Shown piece after piece: positions 1-8,685 of a stretch of 64,000 bases of DNA; positions within the stretch are counted from its first letter, which is position 1, and each line of letters opens with the position of its first letter. A program made the translations under genes and the position numbers. The notes under the pieces are model-generated. The model worked only from the letters and a program-made list of their open reading frames with translations. It had not been told where the DNA came from and ran no database searches. Source of the DNA: Kitasatospora cineracea (GTDB taxonomy: Bacteria; Actinomycetota; Actinomycetes; Streptomycetales; Streptomycetaceae); contig NZ_RJVJ01000001.1 in the NCBI RefSeq assembly GCF_003751605.1, positions 1,116,001-1,180,000 of the forward strand, given 5' to 3'.

Positions 1-517
1 AGCCGTACTCGCCGGTGGTGCCGACCCGGGCGAGGTGGGCCAGCGCGGCGGGCTCGCCGGGGACGGCGGACTCGGTGACGCCGTGCAGGGTCAGGCCGGA
101 GATGTCGAACTCGACGAACTTGGCGGCGGCGGCCCAGGCGTGCGGGCCCTCGAAGGCGCTGGCGCCCCAGCCCTCGGGGGCGACCTCGACGGTGGCGTCG
201 GCGGGGGCGTCGACGGCCTCCAGGTAGGCGGTGAGCTGCTCGGCGGTGACGGGGGTGCGGGGCAGCAGCCAGGAGTCGTCGCCGATCTCGAAGTGCAGCA
301 GGACGGCGAACGGGGTGCCGTCGGTGTTCAGCGCCAGGGCCTCGCGGACGCTGTCCGGCTCGACGTACTCGCTGGACTTGGCCAGGAACAGGTCGAGGAA
401 CTCGTAGCGGTCGCCGCCGGAGACCCGGACCAGCGGGGCGGTGATCCGGTAGGCGCCGATGGCGGTGCGGACGGTGGTGTAGTCGTCCTGCGCGGTGCGG
501 GCGGGGGCGGTGGTCAT
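1..517 (-). CDS. GcvT-like aminomethyltransferase family protein (partial, runs off left edge)
   Basis: The first 172 codons of a protein resembling the folate-binding GcvT/YgfZ fold are visible. Near the visible end it has an ARVGTTGEYG stretch that matches the R-x-GYTGE signature of glycine-cleavage T proteins. The ATG at 517 follows an AAAGGA ribosome site. It lies 36 bases downstream of the GNAT-fusion gene and is the last visible gene of the minus-strand biosynthetic operon. Other glycine-cleavage genes are not seen nearby, so a folate-dependent tailoring step is more likely than housekeeping glycine cleavage. The substrate is unknown and the C-terminal barrel domain is outside the window. 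Confidence 0.6.
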   Translation of the reverse strand, partial: MTTAPARTAQDDYTTVRTAIGAYRITAPLVRVSGGDRYEFLDLFLAKSSEYVEPDSVREALALNTDGTPFAVLLHFEIGDDSWLLPRTPVTAEQLTAYLEAVDAPADATVEVAPEGWGASAFEGPHAWAAAAKFVEFDISGLTLHGVTESAVPGEPAALAHLARVGTTGEYG

Positions 518-553
518 GGTTCTTCGGTGTCCTTTCGAGGAGTTGACGGTGCG

Positions 554-2578
554 TCAGATTGCGGGTGCGGGGTGGACGGACAGCTGCCAGGCGGCTTCGG
601 TGCCGGCCGCGGCGCAGCCGATCAGCAGTCCGGAGGAGGTGGTGCGCAGGACGATCTCCTGGGTGCCGGGGTCGCCCGCGGGGGCGACGTGCAGCCAGTG
701 GCCGCTGCTGAGCCGGACCGCGGCGGCGGCGGCCCAGACCTGCCGGAAGCCGGCGCTGTCCAGTTCGCGGCGGGTGCCGGCGGAGTCGAGCACCACGGCG
801 GTGTCGGCCGGGGTGTCGGGGGTGAGCCACAGGACGGTCTCCTCGTCCGCGCCGGGGGCGTGGACGTCGATCCGGACCGGCCGGGCGCACTGCTCGGGGG
901 CGGTGACCTCCCAGCTGATCCGCTCCTGCGGGGCGGCCAGGCCGAGCGGGTGCTTCTGCTCCCAGGCGGGTTCGGTCGGGACGCCCCAGCCGAGGCCGGT
1001 GGCGAGGCTGTGCCGGTGGTGCTCGCGGGTGACCCACGCTCCGGCGCTCCAGCGCGGGTTGCAGCCGAAGGGCCGGGTGCGGGGGGCGGGGCTGCGCAGC
1101 ACCTTGGTGCCGTCCTCGGTCCAGCCGGTGATCCCGCCGGCCGCCGCCTTGACGGTCAGCTTGCGCTGCCCGTCGAGGGGTCGGGCGTCCGCGGCCGGTC
1201 GGGTCGCGGCGGGGCGGGGGCCGGTGGCGAGCTCGGTGCGCAGGCGGGCGGTGCCGTCGGCGTCGGGCTCGAGGTGGCGTTCGACCAGGGTGGTGGTGAT
1301 CAGCCGGACGGGGTGGCCGGCCGGGAGTTCCACCCGGTTGGTGCCGTCGGTCCAGGCGAGGGCGCTGCCGGCCGGGGCGGTGCGGGCGGCCGCGACCACC
1401 TCGGAGGTGTCGCGGACGCCGAGGCCGGTGCCGATCGGGTGCTGTTCGGCGGTGCCGTCGGGGCCGGTCAGGGTGAAGTCGCCCTGGCGCAGTCCGACGG
1501 TCTGGAAGATCCGGCCGGGCCGGGTGGTGTAGCGGAACTCCTGGTGCAGCACCCCCTGGTGCAGGGTGAGGGTTCCGGTGACCAGGTTGCCGCCGGTGTG
1601 CTCGGAGACCCGCACGCCGTGGTCGACCGGCTCGATCTCCAGCTCCCGGGCCTGGCCCTCGCGCCAGCCGGCCGAGCGGTCGGCCTCGGCGCTGGGCCAG
1701 GTGGAGACGAACACTGGTCCGTGGTGGCCCTCGGCGTGCACGGTGAGGGTGCCTTCGGCGGCGTCCAGTTCGGCGGTCAGGCCGTGGTCGCCGAAGCGGT
1801 GCGGCTGCCCGTCGCCGGGGGCCTTGACCTGGTAGGGCGGTTCGGCGATCCGCAGCTGCCGGGTGGTGTCGTCGGGGCCGGTGAGGGCCGCGTCGAGCAT
1901 CAGGCCGCGGTCCACGTCGATGGTGGCGGTGAGCTTGAAGGTGCCGAGGGCCAGAGCGTAGGCGACGGTCCGGATTCCGTCCACCATCCTTACGTCGGAA
2001 CGGAGTTCGCCGTCCCGGCCGTCGGTGACGTTGCCGAAGCTGCTGAGCTTGCCGAGTTCCGCCACGGCCTCGGGGCCGAGGTCGTGGAAGACGCTGCGCA
2101 GGATCAGCGGGATGTAGTTGTGCAGTTCGACGTTGCCGTCCTCGCCGGGGACGGTCTCGCCGACCGAGACGCAGCCGACCCGCCGGTAGAGCTTGAAGGC
2201 GACGGTGTTGGCCGGGTTGACGGTGAGGCGCAGCACCAGGCAGCCGCAGCGCATCATCCATTCGACGGCCTCGGTGAACAGCCGGCCGGTGATGACGCCG
2301 TTGCGGTAGGCCGGGGCGACGAAGAACATGTCGGCGATCAGTTCGCCGGCCCGGGCGGAGCGCCGTCCGGTGCTGTGGAACAGCCCGAAGGTGCCCACCA
2401 CGCGGCCGTCCTCGGCGGCGATCAGGAAGGTCGCGGTGTCGCGTTCGGCGAGTTCGCGCTCCAGTTCGGCGCCGGTGATTCCGCCCGCCACCGGGTTGGG
2501 GTTGTCGCGGTGCCGGTTGTACAGCTCGGCGATGTCGTGCGCGTCGCCCTCCTGGTAGGGGCGGATCGTGATGGACAT
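554..2578 (-). CDS. GNAT acetyltransferase fused to a large unrecognised domain
   Basis: The 674-aa protein starts with a GNAT N-acetyltransferase domain (about residues 1-165), recognisable by the MSITIRPYQEGDAHDI opening, the conserved second strand VVGTFGLF and the acetyl-CoA region around FVAPAYRNGVITGRLF. The remaining ~500 residues are rich in short beta-strand-like segments and match no family I recognise. A strong AAGGAGGT site precedes the ATG at 2578. It sits between fabZ and the GcvT-like gene in the biosynthetic operon, so acylation of a pathway amine such as diaminopropionate is plausible. A GNAT domain is usually about 150-200 aa, so the extension is unusual. Confidence 0.7.
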   Translation of the reverse strand: MSITIRPYQEGDAHDIAELYNRHRDNPNPVAGGITGAELERELAERDTATFLIAAEDGRVVGTFGLFHSTGRRSARAGELIADMFFVAPAYRNGVITGRLFTEAVEWMMRCGCLVLRLTVNPANTVAFKLYRRVGCVSVGETVPGEDGNVELHNYIPLILRSVFHDLGPEAVAELGKLSSFGNVTDGRDGELRSDVRMVDGIRTVAYALALGTFKLTATIDVDRGLMLDAALTGPDDTTRQLRIAEPPYQVKAPGDGQPHRFGDHGLTAELDAAEGTLTVHAEGHHGPVFVSTWPSAEADRSAGWREGQARELEIEPVDHGVRVSEHTGGNLVTGTLTLHQGVLHQEFRYTTRPGRIFQTVGLRQGDFTLTGPDGTAEQHPIGTGLGVRDTSEVVAAARTAPAGSALAWTDGTNRVELPAGHPVRLITTTLVERHLEPDADGTARLRTELATGPRPAATRPAADARPLDGQRKLTVKAAAGGITGWTEDGTKVLRSPAPRTRPFGCNPRWSAGAWVTREHHRHSLATGLGWGVPTEPAWEQKHPLGLAAPQERISWEVTAPEQCARPVRIDVHAPGADEETVLWLTPDTPADTAVVLDSAGTRRELDSAGFRQVWAAAAAVRLSSGHWLHVAPAGDPGTQEIVLRTTSSGLLIGCAAAGTEAAWQLSVHPAPAI

Positions 2579-2622
2579 GGCACACCTCCTTGTCTGTGCT
2601 GGTCCGCTGGGGTGACGCCGGG

Positions 2623-3168
2623 TCAGCCCTTGCGTTCGGTGGTGACGATCAGCGAGCCGGCCGCGGCGAGTTCGGTGCCGACCGAGGCCCGGACCGAGAC
2701 CGAGCGCAGGCCGCCGAGCTTCTGGCCGAGCTTGGCGTCGAGGGTGAGCTGGTCGCCGGGGACGACCAGCCGGGAGAACTTCATCGAGCTGATCGAGCCG
2801 AGGTAGCCGACGCTGGCCGACGGGTCGGCGGGCTCCTCCCCGGCGGCGGGGGCCGGGGCCTCCAGCAGTTCGGCGACGTAGACCACGGCGACCAGTTGGG
2901 CCATCGCCTCGACGATCATCACGCCGGGCATGATCGAGTGGTCGGGGTAGTGGCCGGCGAAGAACGGCTCGTTCACCGAGACGCTCTTGACGCCGCGTCC
3001 GGAGACGCCGGGGACCACGTCGTAGGCGCGGTCGATCATCAGCATCGGCCAGCGGTGCGGGAGCATCCGCTTGATGTCGTCGGAGGAGTAGGCGAAGGTC
3101 TTCGGCTTCTCCCGGCCGGCCGTCTTGGCGGCGGCCGCGGCCCTGGCGGGGGCGGGGGCGGTGGTCAC
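2623..3168 (-). CDS. 3-hydroxyacyl-ACP dehydratase, FabZ type
   Basis: This 181-aa hot-dog-fold dehydratase removes water from 3-hydroxyacyl-ACP in a type II fatty-acid or polyketide cycle. It contains the FabZ hallmarks LPHRWPMLMIDR, the catalytic-His segment FFAGHYPDHSIMPG, and EAMAQ with the catalytic Glu. The N-terminus has a ~20-residue Ala-rich extension before the fold. It starts with GTG at 3168, two bases after the upstream carrier-protein stop. Its position with FabG and a dedicated ACP suggests a pathway-specific acyl chain, not primary metabolism. Confidence 0.88.
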   Translation of the reverse strand: MTTAPAPARAAAAAKTAGREKPKTFAYSSDDIKRMLPHRWPMLMIDRAYDVVPGVSGRGVKSVSVNEPFFAGHYPDHSIMPGVMIVEAMAQLVAVVYVAELLEAPAPAAGEEPADPSASVGYLGSISSMKFSRLVVPGDQLTLDAKLGQKLGGLRSVSVRASVGTELAAAGSLIVTTERKG

Positions 3169-3170
3169 GG

Positions 3171-3461
3171 TCAGACCTCGCGGGCTTCGATGAAGTCGAC
3201 CAGGGCGTTGATGGAGCCGAAGGCCTCGAAGTCGTCGTCGCTGATCAGCACGTCGTACTCGTTGTTGATCATGACGACGATCTCCAGGGTGTCCAGCGAG
3301 TCCATCTCCAGGCCGCGGCCGAACAGCGGCTGGTTGTCGGAGACGACCTCGGCCTCGGCGTCCAGGCCCAGGCGCTCGATGATCATCGACTTGATCTTCA
3401 GGTTCTTCTCCAGGCGCTGCTCGGCCTGGGTCCGGACGTCCTCGAAGGTGGCGGTGGACAT
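3171..3461 (-). CDS. Acyl carrier protein
   Basis: The 96-aa protein has the phosphopantetheine attachment motif EMDSLDTLEIV with the modified Ser in DSL, followed by the acidic helix II-III region typical of ACPs. A GAGAGGA ribosome site precedes the ATG at 3461. It is flanked by fabG and fabZ, so it most likely carries the growing acyl chain. It is distinct from the smaller carrier protein at 9901-10143, giving the cluster two carriers, probably one for the acyl chain and one for an activated amino or carboxylic acid. Confidence 0.9.
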   Translation of the reverse strand: MSTATFEDVRTQAEQRLEKNLKIKSMIIERLGLDAEAEVVSDNQPLFGRGLEMDSLDTLEIVVMINNEYDVLISDDDFEAFGSINALVDFIEAREV

Positions 3462-3516
3462 GGTGGGGCTTCCTCTCGGTGGGAGTTGGTGGAACGTCAG
3501 TTCGAACGGAGGGGGG

Positions 3517-4269
3517 TCAGCTGTAGAGCATCCCGCCGTCGACGGTGAGCACCTTGGCGGTGATGTACGAGGCCGCCGGGCCGGCCAGGAAGACCGCCGC
3601 CTGCGCGACCTCCTCCGGGGTGCCCATCCGGCCCAGCGGGATCGCCGCCGCGGCCTCCTTCAGCTGGGCCCGGGGCACCTTCTTCACCATGTCGGTGTCG
3701 ATGAAGCCCGGCGCGACCACGTTGACCCGGATGTTCTTCGGCGCGCCCTCGTAGGCGAGCGTCTTGGCCATCGCGATCACCCCGCCCTTGGAGGCGGCGT
3801 AGTTGGCCTGGCCGACCCGGCCGGCGATGCCGGAGGTGGAGGCGATGAAGACGATCGAGCCGCCGGAGGCGTACATCTGCTTGGTGGCCTCGCGGGCGGT
3901 CAGGAACGCGCCCGTCAGGTTGGTGGAGATCACCTCCTGCCACTTGGCGGCGCTCATCGCCGCGAAGTGGCCGTCGGCGGTGATGCCCGAGTTGAGGACC
4001 GCGACGTCCACCCCGCCCCAGGCGGTGCGGATCTCCTTGTACATCGCGGTGACCTGCGCCTCGTCCGAGACGTCGGCCCGCACCAGCAGGGCGCGGCGGC
4101 CCAGGCCCTCGATCTTCTCCGCCAGCTGCTCGGCCTTACCGGCGCTGGAGCGGTAGTTGAGCGCGACGTCGCAGCCGTGCTCGGCGAGCTGGAGGGCGAT
4201 GGCCGCGCCGATGCCGCGGGAGGCGCCGGTGACGACGGCCCGGGTGCCCTCGGGGAAGAGACCGGTCAT
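3517..4269 (-). CDS. 3-oxoacyl-ACP reductase, FabG type (SDR)
   Basis: The 250-aa short-chain dehydrogenase carries the nucleotide-binding motif VVTGASRGIGAAI, the NSG strand motif and the catalytic Ser/YAASK set (IASTSGIAGRVGQANYAASKGG). It reduces 3-oxoacyl-ACP with NADPH. The ATG at 4269 overlaps the stop of the SbnB-like gene as ATGA, which indicates translational coupling. Together with FabZ, FabD and the ACP it makes a reductive type II cycle, but an enoyl reductase and a ketosynthase are not present in the window. Confidence 0.9.
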   Translation of the reverse strand: MTGLFPEGTRAVVTGASRGIGAAIALQLAEHGCDVALNYRSSAGKAEQLAEKIEGLGRRALLVRADVSDEAQVTAMYKEIRTAWGGVDVAVLNSGITADGHFAAMSAAKWQEVISTNLTGAFLTAREATKQMYASGGSIVFIASTSGIAGRVGQANYAASKGGVIAMAKTLAYEGAPKNIRVNVVAPGFIDTDMVKKVPRAQLKEAAAAIPLGRMGTPEEVAQAAVFLAGPAASYITAKVLTVDGGMLYS

Positions 4270-5297
4270 GCCGCGCTCCCGGTGAGGTTGGAGGTGACCT
4301 TGTGGGTGCCCGGGTCGAAGCCCTCGGCCTCGGTGCCGAGCCCGGCCTTCTCGGCGGCGTTCAGCACCGCCTCGGCGACGGCCAGGTCGAGCACCCCGAG
4401 GCCGAACGGGGAGAACACCACGGTGCGGGCGTCGGCGGGGAGTTCGGCGGTGCCGTCGAGCAGCGCGCCGATCTCGGCGGTGACGAAGCGGCGGTGGCCG
4501 GCCTGCTGCTCGGCCTTGTGCAGCGAGGTCTGCTCGCGGATCGCGTGGTCGGCGTCGTCGACCACGTTGACCGCGCCGAGCACCGAGCCGACCGACAGGT
4601 CGCGCAGCGACAGGTGCAGCACCACCTGACCGTGCGGGCGCTGCGGGTGGTCGGCGAGGTCGAGCCAGTACGAGGAGTCGGTGGTGGCGATCGACACCGT
4701 GTCGGCGGTCAGCACCTGGCCGAGCGCGGCGGCCCGGAAGGACAGGTGCGGGTACTCGGCGGCCAGTTCGGCGGCGAACACCTCGGCCCGCTCCGGGAAG
4801 GCGTCCTGCAGCAGGACGGTCTCCAGCTCCTCGTGCACCTGGTCGAGGAAGTGCACCACCCGCTGGTTGATGGTGCCGCAGCCGACCAGGCCGACCGTGC
4901 GGACCTCGCGCCCGGCGTTCAGCAGGCCGGAGGCGAGCGCCGCGCCGGCCGCGGTGCGCACCGCGGAGATCTGGCTGCCCTCCATCAGGGCGAGCGGGTA
5001 GCCGGACTCCAGGTCGTTCAGGATGCACAGCGAACTGGCGCGCTGCATCCCGCGCTTGACGTTCTCCGGGAAGGACGAGATCCACTTCAGGCCCATCACC
5101 GGGGCCGGGCCGCCGAGGTAGGCGGGCAGCGCGATGATCCGCGAGTCGGAGCGGTGCAGCGGGCGCAGGAAGGTCGAGAAGGGGAGGTCGGACTTGCCCT
5201 GGCCGTGCAGCACGTAGGCGTTGCGGACCAGGTCGACGACGGTGGCGTCGAGGCCCGCCAGGGCGGTCCGGACGTCCTCCCGGCCGAGGATCCTCAT
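4266..5297 (-). CDS. sbnB: 2,3-diaminopropionate biosynthesis protein SbnB (ornithine cyclodeaminase fold)
   Basis: The 343-aa protein belongs to the ornithine cyclodeaminase/mu-crystallin family. It has the NAD-binding segment VGLVGCGTINQRVV and the substrate region around GLKWISSFPENV. In the known SbnAB pathway, SbnB oxidatively hydrolyses N-(1-amino-1-carboxyl-2-ethyl)-glutamate to L-2,3-diaminopropionate and 2-oxoglutarate. The gene overlaps both the upstream sbnA and the downstream fabG by four bases. The adjacency to an SbnA homologue is what separates this call from a simple ornithine cyclodeaminase. Confidence 0.85.
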   Translation of the reverse strand: MRILGREDVRTALAGLDATVVDLVRNAYVLHGQGKSDLPFSTFLRPLHRSDSRIIALPAYLGGPAPVMGLKWISSFPENVKRGMQRASSLCILNDLESGYPLALMEGSQISAVRTAAGAALASGLLNAGREVRTVGLVGCGTINQRVVHFLDQVHEELETVLLQDAFPERAEVFAAELAAEYPHLSFRAAALGQVLTADTVSIATTDSSYWLDLADHPQRPHGQVVLHLSLRDLSVGSVLGAVNVVDDADHAIREQTSLHKAEQQAGHRRFVTAEIGALLDGTAELPADARTVVFSPFGLGVLDLAVAEAVLNAAEKAGLGTEAEGFDPGTHKVTSNLTGSAA

Positions 5298-6349
5298 ATC
5301 GTTTCTCTCTCTTGCTCGGTGGGCGGCAGGTACTGCCGGAGGTAGGACTCGACCCACTGGTCGTCGTAGATGGTGTCGAGGTAGCGGTCGCCGCCGTCCG
5401 GGAGCACCGCCACGCAGGTGGAGCCGGGCTCGATCCAGGAGGCGGACTGCCCGATCGCGGCGATCACCGCGCCGGAGGAGCCGCCGGCCAGGATCGACTC
5501 CTCGGCGAGCAGGCTGCGGCAGCCGCGGATGCACTCCGAGTCGGTCACCTTGACCACCCGGTCGGCCAGGCCCGGCCTGAGCAGGGCGGGGACGACGGCC
5601 GCGCCGTGGCCGGGGATGGTGCGCCGGTGGGAGGACTCCCAGGGCTCCGGCGGGCCGAAGATCACGCTGCCGACGGCGTCCACCGCGACCACCCGGGTGG
5701 GCAGTTGCTGGTCGTGCAGGTACTCGGCGCAGCCGCGCAGCGTGCCGGTGGTGCCGGCCGCCAGGAACAGGTAGTCGGGGGCGGCGGGCAGCGCCTCGAC
5801 GATCTCGCGCATGGTGCCGTGGTGGGCCCGCGCGTTGTCCTCGTTGGCGTACTGGTTGGGCCACCAGGCGTCGGGGAGGGTGTCCAGCAGGTGCCGGACC
5901 CGGGCGATCCGGGCCGGCAGGTACTCGCCGGTGGCGGGGTCGCGGTGCTCGACCACCTCCACCTTGGCGCCGTAGGCCCGCATGATGGCGAGGTTCTGCG
6001 GGGTGGTGCGCGGGTCGACCACGATGACCAGGCCGAGCCGGTGGAAGTTGCACAGCTGGGCGAGCGCGATGCCCAGGTTCCCGGAGGAGGACTCCACCAC
6101 GGTGGAGACGCCGGGGACGATCCGGCCGGTGGCGATCGCCTGCTCGACCATCGACTTGGCGGCGCGGTCCTTGATGGAACCGCCGGGGTTGAACCGCTCG
6201 CACTTGGCGTACACCTGGAAGCGGGCGGGCGGGAAGAGTCGGTCCAGCGCCACCAGCGGGGTTCCGCCGATCGTGGCGACGATGTCGGGGTCCGACGGCC
6301 GGTGCGGGCGGGCCCGCACCGTGGCGCCGTCGGGGACGAGCACGGTCAT
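5294..6349 (-). CDS. sbnA: 2,3-diaminopropionate biosynthesis protein SbnA (cysteine-synthase fold)
   Basis: The 351-aa PLP enzyme has the fold-type II lysine motif NPGGSIKDR (PLP Lys near residue 60), a phosphate-binding ESSSGNLGIALA segment and GTTGTLRG. In the known pathway SbnA condenses O-phospho-L-serine with L-glutamate. Its four-base overlap with sbnB and with the upstream LanB-like gene ties it into one operon. It is the strongest clue that the cluster product contains, or is made through, L-2,3-diaminopropionate. An ordinary cysteine synthase is the alternative, but the SbnB partner argues against it. Confidence 0.87.
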   Translation of the reverse strand: MTVLVPDGATVRARPHRPSDPDIVATIGGTPLVALDRLFPPARFQVYAKCERFNPGGSIKDRAAKSMVEQAIATGRIVPGVSTVVESSSGNLGIALAQLCNFHRLGLVIVVDPRTTPQNLAIMRAYGAKVEVVEHRDPATGEYLPARIARVRHLLDTLPDAWWPNQYANEDNARAHHGTMREIVEALPAAPDYLFLAAGTTGTLRGCAEYLHDQQLPTRVVAVDAVGSVIFGPPEPWESSHRRTIPGHGAAVVPALLRPGLADRVVKVTDSECIRGCRSLLAEESILAGGSSGAVIAAIGQSASWIEPGSTCVAVLPDGGDRYLDTIYDDQWVESYLRQYLPPTEQERETI

Positions 6350-8685
6350 TGGGGCACCTCTCGGCTGATCTGGAGCCGCAGCTCACTGACGTAGCGCTCG
6401 CCGTCGGCGTCGGGCAGCCAGGACTCCTCGGTGGCCGGCAGCGGCTCGCTGACGGTCACCCCGGCGTCCGGGTCGGCCTGCACTGCCCGGCGGACGAGGT
6501 TGGCGAAGGAGAGCACCAGCGCGGGGCTGGTGAAGTCGACCAGGGAGGGCTTGGTCTCCTCGGGGAACTTGACGAAGGCCCGGTCCGGCAGGCCGTGGTC
6601 GGCCACCCAGCGGCGCACCGCCAGGTAGTCGCGGTGCCGGTCGGCCTTGCCGGGCAGCGCCAGGCCGGCCAGCGGCACCCGCCAGGTCTCCCGGAACAGC
6701 ACCAGGTCGTCGAGGGTGACCCGGGGGGCGTGCGGGCGGTCCAGGCCGATCTTGAAGGCGTCGCAGGCGATGATCGAGATCAGTACGGCGAGCAGTTCGG
6801 ACAGCGAGCGGGAGCGGCCGTCGGCGGTGGTCGCGGTGACGGTGCCGTCCTGCTCGGCGAGCGTGACGGAGACCGCGGGCTCGATCCGGCCGCGCTGGTC
6901 GAACGGGGCGCGGGTGAAGCCGATCAGCCGGTCGCCCTCGCCGATCGGGGCGGGCACCATGCGGCCGCTGTTGCGCTTCCAGCCGACCGGGAGCAGCGGC
7001 ACCAGGCGTTCGGCGCCGATCGCCCGGTTGACCTTGTCGCGCACCGAGCCGCCGCCGGCCGTCCAGTCCAGGAAGGGCAGGTCGAGGGTGGCCAGGCAGG
7101 CGTGCATCTCGCCGAGCACCACCAGGTGCTCGCCCGCGTTGACGGCGTCGACCGAGCGGGCCACCACCTGGAGGTCGGGGCTGTGCACGGCCAGGTGCGG
7201 GGAGCGCACCGGCCCGGTGGCGAACACCTCGCGGGCCCGGTCGGCGATCCGGTCGACCGCCAGGTCGACCCGGGTGGCGCCCTCGGGCACCTCCCCGATC
7301 ACCTCGCGCCACTTCAGGGCGAGTTCCCGGACGGCCTGCTGCACGGGGTGGTCGTGCTCGCCCCAGAACAGCGCCAGGGTCTGCGGCCAGACGTCGGCCA
7401 GGGTGACGGCGGCGCCGGCGGGCAGCCGGCCGGCGGCCTTGCGGACGAAGCCGGCCACCTCGGCCTCGACGAGTTCGGCGAGCCGGTTGCCGAACCAGTC
7501 GGCGGCGTCGGCGACCAGGGCGAGCGGGCGGGCGATGCCGTCCAGGAAGTCCCGGCCGAGCTCCATCCGGCAGTCCCGCAGCGCGTCCTGGTAGCTGAGG
7601 GTGCGTCCGGCGTACGCCTTGCCCTCCTCGCGGGAGGCGGCCTGGCCGGTCACCTCGACGAAGTGGGCGTCCAGCGCGTCCAGCGCCTCGACCAGCTGCT
7701 CGGCGGTCCGGGCCCGGTGCACGGCGTCCTTGAGCCGGGCGAGTTCGGTGAGCACCGCGTCGTAGCGGACGAACAGGGCGGGGTCGCCGATCGCGTCGAC
7801 CCGGCGGCGCAGCACCTCCTCGGCCCGGACGTCGACCGGGATGTTGGCGTCCCAGCCGAGGACCCGCTGGCGCAGCAGCCGGCCCAGCGCCTTCTCGACC
7901 CGCTGGTGGGCGGTGGCGGCGTCCCAGCCGTGCTCGGCGACCAGCAGGTCGGTGAGCTGCTCGGCGTTGCGGTCGCCGTCGGCGAGCCGCAGCAGCTGGG
8001 CCTCCTCGGGGCGCAGCCGCAGCACCTTGCGGGTGGGGAGCACCAGCTGCTCGCCGTCCAGGTGGACGTCGGGGCGCAGCATCGGCGGGAACCACCAGCG
8101 GGCGCCGGGCTGTTCGGCCATCCAGTCGGCGACCGCGGCGACCGTCCAGCGTTCCAGGGCGGTGTGCGAGGCGGCGACCAGGGCGGGGCCGTTCTCGATG
8201 GTGATGGCGCGGTCGGTGCGGCCGACGCCGATCCAGGCGGCGGGGCCGAAGAAGCCGATGGTCTCGGCCTTGGCGCAGTAGCGCAGCCAGTACATGGCGA
8301 GGGTGCGTTCGCGCTGGCGGCGCTTGGCCTCCTGGCCGCCGGGGGCGGCCAGCGAGTCGAGCAGCCGGAAGAAGGTGCGGTTCTGCCAGGCGACGGCGAG
8401 GCGGAGCTTCGGGTCGGCGGCGAGGGCCGCGAGGGCGGCGCTCTCGCGGGCGGCGTCCTCCCGGTAGGCGGCCAGGAACTCCTGGTCGGCGGGGGCGCCG
8501 GGGGCGAGCCGGGCGGCGGCGGCCGGGGCGCGGGTGCCGCCGACCAGGTCGAGGCCGGAGACCGGGAAGCCGGCGTTGCGGAGCAGTCCGACGCCCCAGA
8601 CCTTCCAGTCGGTGCCGGCCAGCCGGTGGTGCGGGCCGAAGTCCGCCCAGTCGGTGCCGGCGGCCTCGACGGCGGGCGCGGTCAT
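6346..8685 (-). CDS. Lantibiotic dehydratase (LanB) family protein, no C-terminal SpaB-like domain seen
   Basis: The 779-aa protein matches the LanB N-terminal domain, which uses glutamyl- or other aminoacyl-tRNA. The signature region reads RYCAKAETIGFFGPAAWIGVG near residues 135-160. The length is that of the tRNA-dependent half alone, without an added elimination domain. Known stand-alone relatives are peptide aminoacyl-tRNA ligases. No lanthipeptide precursor, cyclase or protease is visible, and the neighbours are carrier proteins, an adenylating ligase and diaminopropionate enzymes. I infer tRNA-dependent aminoacylation of a carrier-bound or free intermediate. The ATG at 8685 overlaps the aminotransferase stop. 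Confidence 0.78.
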   Translation of the reverse strand: MTAPAVEAAGTDWADFGPHHRLAGTDWKVWGVGLLRNAGFPVSGLDLVGGTRAPAAAARLAPGAPADQEFLAAYREDAARESAALAALAADPKLRLAVAWQNRTFFRLLDSLAAPGGQEAKRRQRERTLAMYWLRYCAKAETIGFFGPAAWIGVGRTDRAITIENGPALVAASHTALERWTVAAVADWMAEQPGARWWFPPMLRPDVHLDGEQLVLPTRKVLRLRPEEAQLLRLADGDRNAEQLTDLLVAEHGWDAATAHQRVEKALGRLLRQRVLGWDANIPVDVRAEEVLRRRVDAIGDPALFVRYDAVLTELARLKDAVHRARTAEQLVEALDALDAHFVEVTGQAASREEGKAYAGRTLSYQDALRDCRMELGRDFLDGIARPLALVADAADWFGNRLAELVEAEVAGFVRKAAGRLPAGAAVTLADVWPQTLALFWGEHDHPVQQAVRELALKWREVIGEVPEGATRVDLAVDRIADRAREVFATGPVRSPHLAVHSPDLQVVARSVDAVNAGEHLVVLGEMHACLATLDLPFLDWTAGGGSVRDKVNRAIGAERLVPLLPVGWKRNSGRMVPAPIGEGDRLIGFTRAPFDQRGRIEPAVSVTLAEQDGTVTATTADGRSRSLSELLAVLISIIACDAFKIGLDRPHAPRVTLDDLVLFRETWRVPLAGLALPGKADRHRDYLAVRRWVADHGLPDRAFVKFPEETKPSLVDFTSPALVLSFANLVRRAVQADPDAGVTVSEPLPATEESWLPDADGERYVSELRLQISREVPQ

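Noticed and set aside
35..2806. A 923-codon plus-strand open frame across the start of the window
   Set aside because: It is a shadow of the minus-strand GNAT and GcvT-like genes: it is made of Gly/Val/Ala-rich low-complexity sequence with no motif, as expected in ~72% GC DNA.
6346..8685. A class I lanthipeptide cluster
   Set aside because: The LanB-type gene has no precursor peptide, LanC cyclase or leader protease nearby, and sits among carrier-protein genes.
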